DNA of 24,468 nt from a virus, in the IMG/VR virus record IMGVR_UViG_3300035698_003630, positions 1 to 24,468 of that record, one strand, 5' to 3'. The notes beneath the pieces were generated by a model that saw only the letters and a program-made list of their open reading frames with translations, searched no databases and was not told the origin of the DNA. Below are positions 23,494 through 24,468 of the stretch, one piece after another. Both the position numbers and the translations under genes were made by a program. Each line of letters starts with the position of its first letter. The stretch's first letter is position 1.

Positions 23494-23533
23494 TCAAAAG
23501 AAGCCAGAAAATAATGGGAACGGAGGATAGAAT

Positions 23534-23824
23534 ATGACTAATGAAAAGCTAACAGAAGAATTTATCAAATTGGTTGCGGTTACGACTGAAATCAAAACAC
23601 ACACAGAGGTGCTGCCTAAAATGCTTGACGATTTAGAGGATGCTTGTATTGCGGTGCATGACAACACATCTCATCGTTTGAAGATGGAGAAGAAAATTCC
23701 CGATATAGACGACAACACCAAGTTTAGAAAGAACTATGTAAAGATGTTGTGGGTATCGGGTGGAGCGGTTATCACAAGTATTGTGGCATTTATATTTGCT
23801 ATGCTGGGGATAGCTCAAAAATAG
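23534..23824 (+). CDS. Holin-like / XhlA-like membrane protein
   Basis: This 96-aa protein has a charged, helical N-terminal part (residues 1-68, with heptad-like MLDDLEDACIAVHDN) and a single hydrophobic segment near the C-terminus (MLWVSGGAVITSIVAFIFAM, about 71-90), then a short basic end (AQK). This layout matches XhlA/hemolysin-type phage lysis proteins rather than multi-pass holins. Its position directly before a putative lysis enzyme supports a role in membrane permeabilisation or lysis timing. An alternative is a small tail-associated membrane anchor. ATG 23534 has CGGAGG about eight bases upstream. Confidence 0.6.
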   Translation: MTNEKLTEEFIKLVAVTTEIKTHTEVLPKMLDDLEDACIAVHDNTSHRLKMEKKIPDIDDNTKFRKNYVKMLWVSGGAVITSIVAFIFAMLGIAQK

Positions 23825-23834
23825 GAGGGTTAAA

Positions 23835-24468
23835 ATGTCAGACATTATAATCAAAAAAGATTATATAAAAAAATATGATATTATCAATATTAAAGGGGGT
23901 ATATCGGCAAAAGACGTATATGCTAAATATAAACCAGATGCATTTTGTAATCTTGCTTTATATGCCTCTGATGTTATGACTAATATCACTAGACTTGAAG
24001 ATGAAAATGTGAAGGCGGGATACCTATTTTCAGATGAAGTATTAGGTATTAAAGGTGACAATGAAATTGTTTGGTGTCATTATAGTGAAGCCTTTGCCGA
24101 TAAAAAGATTAGAGACTGTGTGGGAGGATCACCAATTTTGGGTATGAACGATAAGATAGACATAAAATGGGGGAATAAACATTCATCTTATCTTGACCGA
24201 AACTGGATGAGAACTGCAATAGGGGATAATGACTCCGAATTCATTATGCACACAAGCGATGAGGCTCTCACAATCCCAGAGCTTGCTACAATAATGACAT
24301 ATAACAAACATTGCAAAAATTCTTTAGCCTGTGATGGCAGTGGTAGCAGTCATCTTCAAATGGGGCAAAGGGTATTAAAAGAAAGCACAAGAGCAAATGT
24401 GTCATGGTTCTTAATTTATTTTGACAAAACACAAATGTTTATCGACGTAATGACCGACCAGATATTAA
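23835..24468 (+). CDS. Phosphodiester glycosidase-domain protein, likely lysis enzyme (partial)
   Basis: This frame starts at ATG 23835, five bases after a GGAGGG site, and stays open to the window end (211 complete codons), so its C-terminus is missing. The visible part resembles the phosphodiester glycosidase family (NAGPA, Pfam PF09992): CVGGSPILGMNDKID (95-109), RTAIGDNDSEFIMHT (126-140), ALTIPELATIM (144-154) and ACDGSGSSHLQMG (165-177), corresponding to the family's R-TAIG and N-DGGGSS motifs. The usual DGGG is DGSG here. Family members cut phosphodiester-linked sugars. Following a holin-like gene, it may act on wall polymers as an endolysin or endolysin module. The missing C-terminus could hold a wall-binding or second catalytic domain. 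Confidence 0.7.
   Translation, partial: MSDIIIKKDYIKKYDIINIKGGISAKDVYAKYKPDAFCNLALYASDVMTNITRLEDENVKAGYLFSDEVLGIKGDNEIVWCHYSEAFADKKIRDCVGGSPILGMNDKIDIKWGNKHSSYLDRNWMRTAIGDNDSEFIMHTSDEALTIPELATIMTYNKHCKNSLACDGSGSSHLQMGQRVLKESTRANVSWFLIYFDKTQMFIDVMTDQIL

Noticed and set aside
23514-23537. Seven-codon ORF overlapping the holin-like start
   Set aside because: Its own coding bases contain the ribosome site of the next gene and it is too short to support.

Overview
This window is the late (virion) gene block of a tailed, HK97-type siphovirus or prophage of a low-GC Gram-positive host, most likely a clostridial or related Firmicute. The DNA is AT-rich. Every real gene is on the + strand, genes are tightly packed with ATGA or TAATG overlaps, and nearly all have strong GGAGG-type ribosome binding sites. 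ATG, GTG and TTG starts are all used. I see no tRNA, rRNA, CRISPR array, insertion sequence, integrase or lysogeny gene.

Layout. 1-107: GC-rich noncoding left edge, possibly cos-related. 117-5532: packaging and head genes (small and large terminase, portal, ClpP-like prohead protease, major capsid). 5552-6740: a candidate decoration protein, a hairpin terminator and an unknown 120-aa protein. 6747-7999: gp6-like connector (carrying an inserted beta domain) and head-closure adaptor. 7989-14967: an accessory block of a 56-aa ORF, a GTGTT-type structural protein, a LamG-like protein, a beta-helix protein and a 1223-aa repeat protein. 14969-16153: the rest of the neck (Ig-like small protein, gp10-like, tail-terminator-like). 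16162-17070: a Rossmann-like enzyme-like protein and a small helical protein. 17076-18167: two tandem major tail tube paralogues and a terminator. 18221-18831: tail assembly chaperones joined by a -1 frameshift site. 18837-23493: tape measure, tail hub-like protein, a tail-tip protein and two very small coupled ORFs. 23534-24468: a holin-like membrane protein and a phosphodiester-glycosidase-domain protein cut off by the window end.

The most unusual part is 8589-14967. The 1223-aa protein has 55 consecutive units of an 18-residue, strongly basic repeat covering residues 170-1169, with five 20-residue variant units marking a second level of repetition. It ends in a 9-residue repeat, half the main period. 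The two genes upstream have different N-terminal heads, but each ends in one complete unit of the same 18-residue repeat, in exact register, plus the start of a second. Three neighbouring genes therefore look like different heads attached to one shared C-terminal module. They lie inside the head-tail connector block rather than at the tail tip, and the tail-tip region is unusually short. I infer a neck- or head-attached appendage or adhesin system; this is not proven by the sequence.

The genes work together as a virion assembly pathway: terminase packages DNA through the portal, protease and capsid build the head, connector and neck proteins join it to the tail, the tape measure and chaperones set tail length, the hub forms the tip, and the last genes probably lyse the host.
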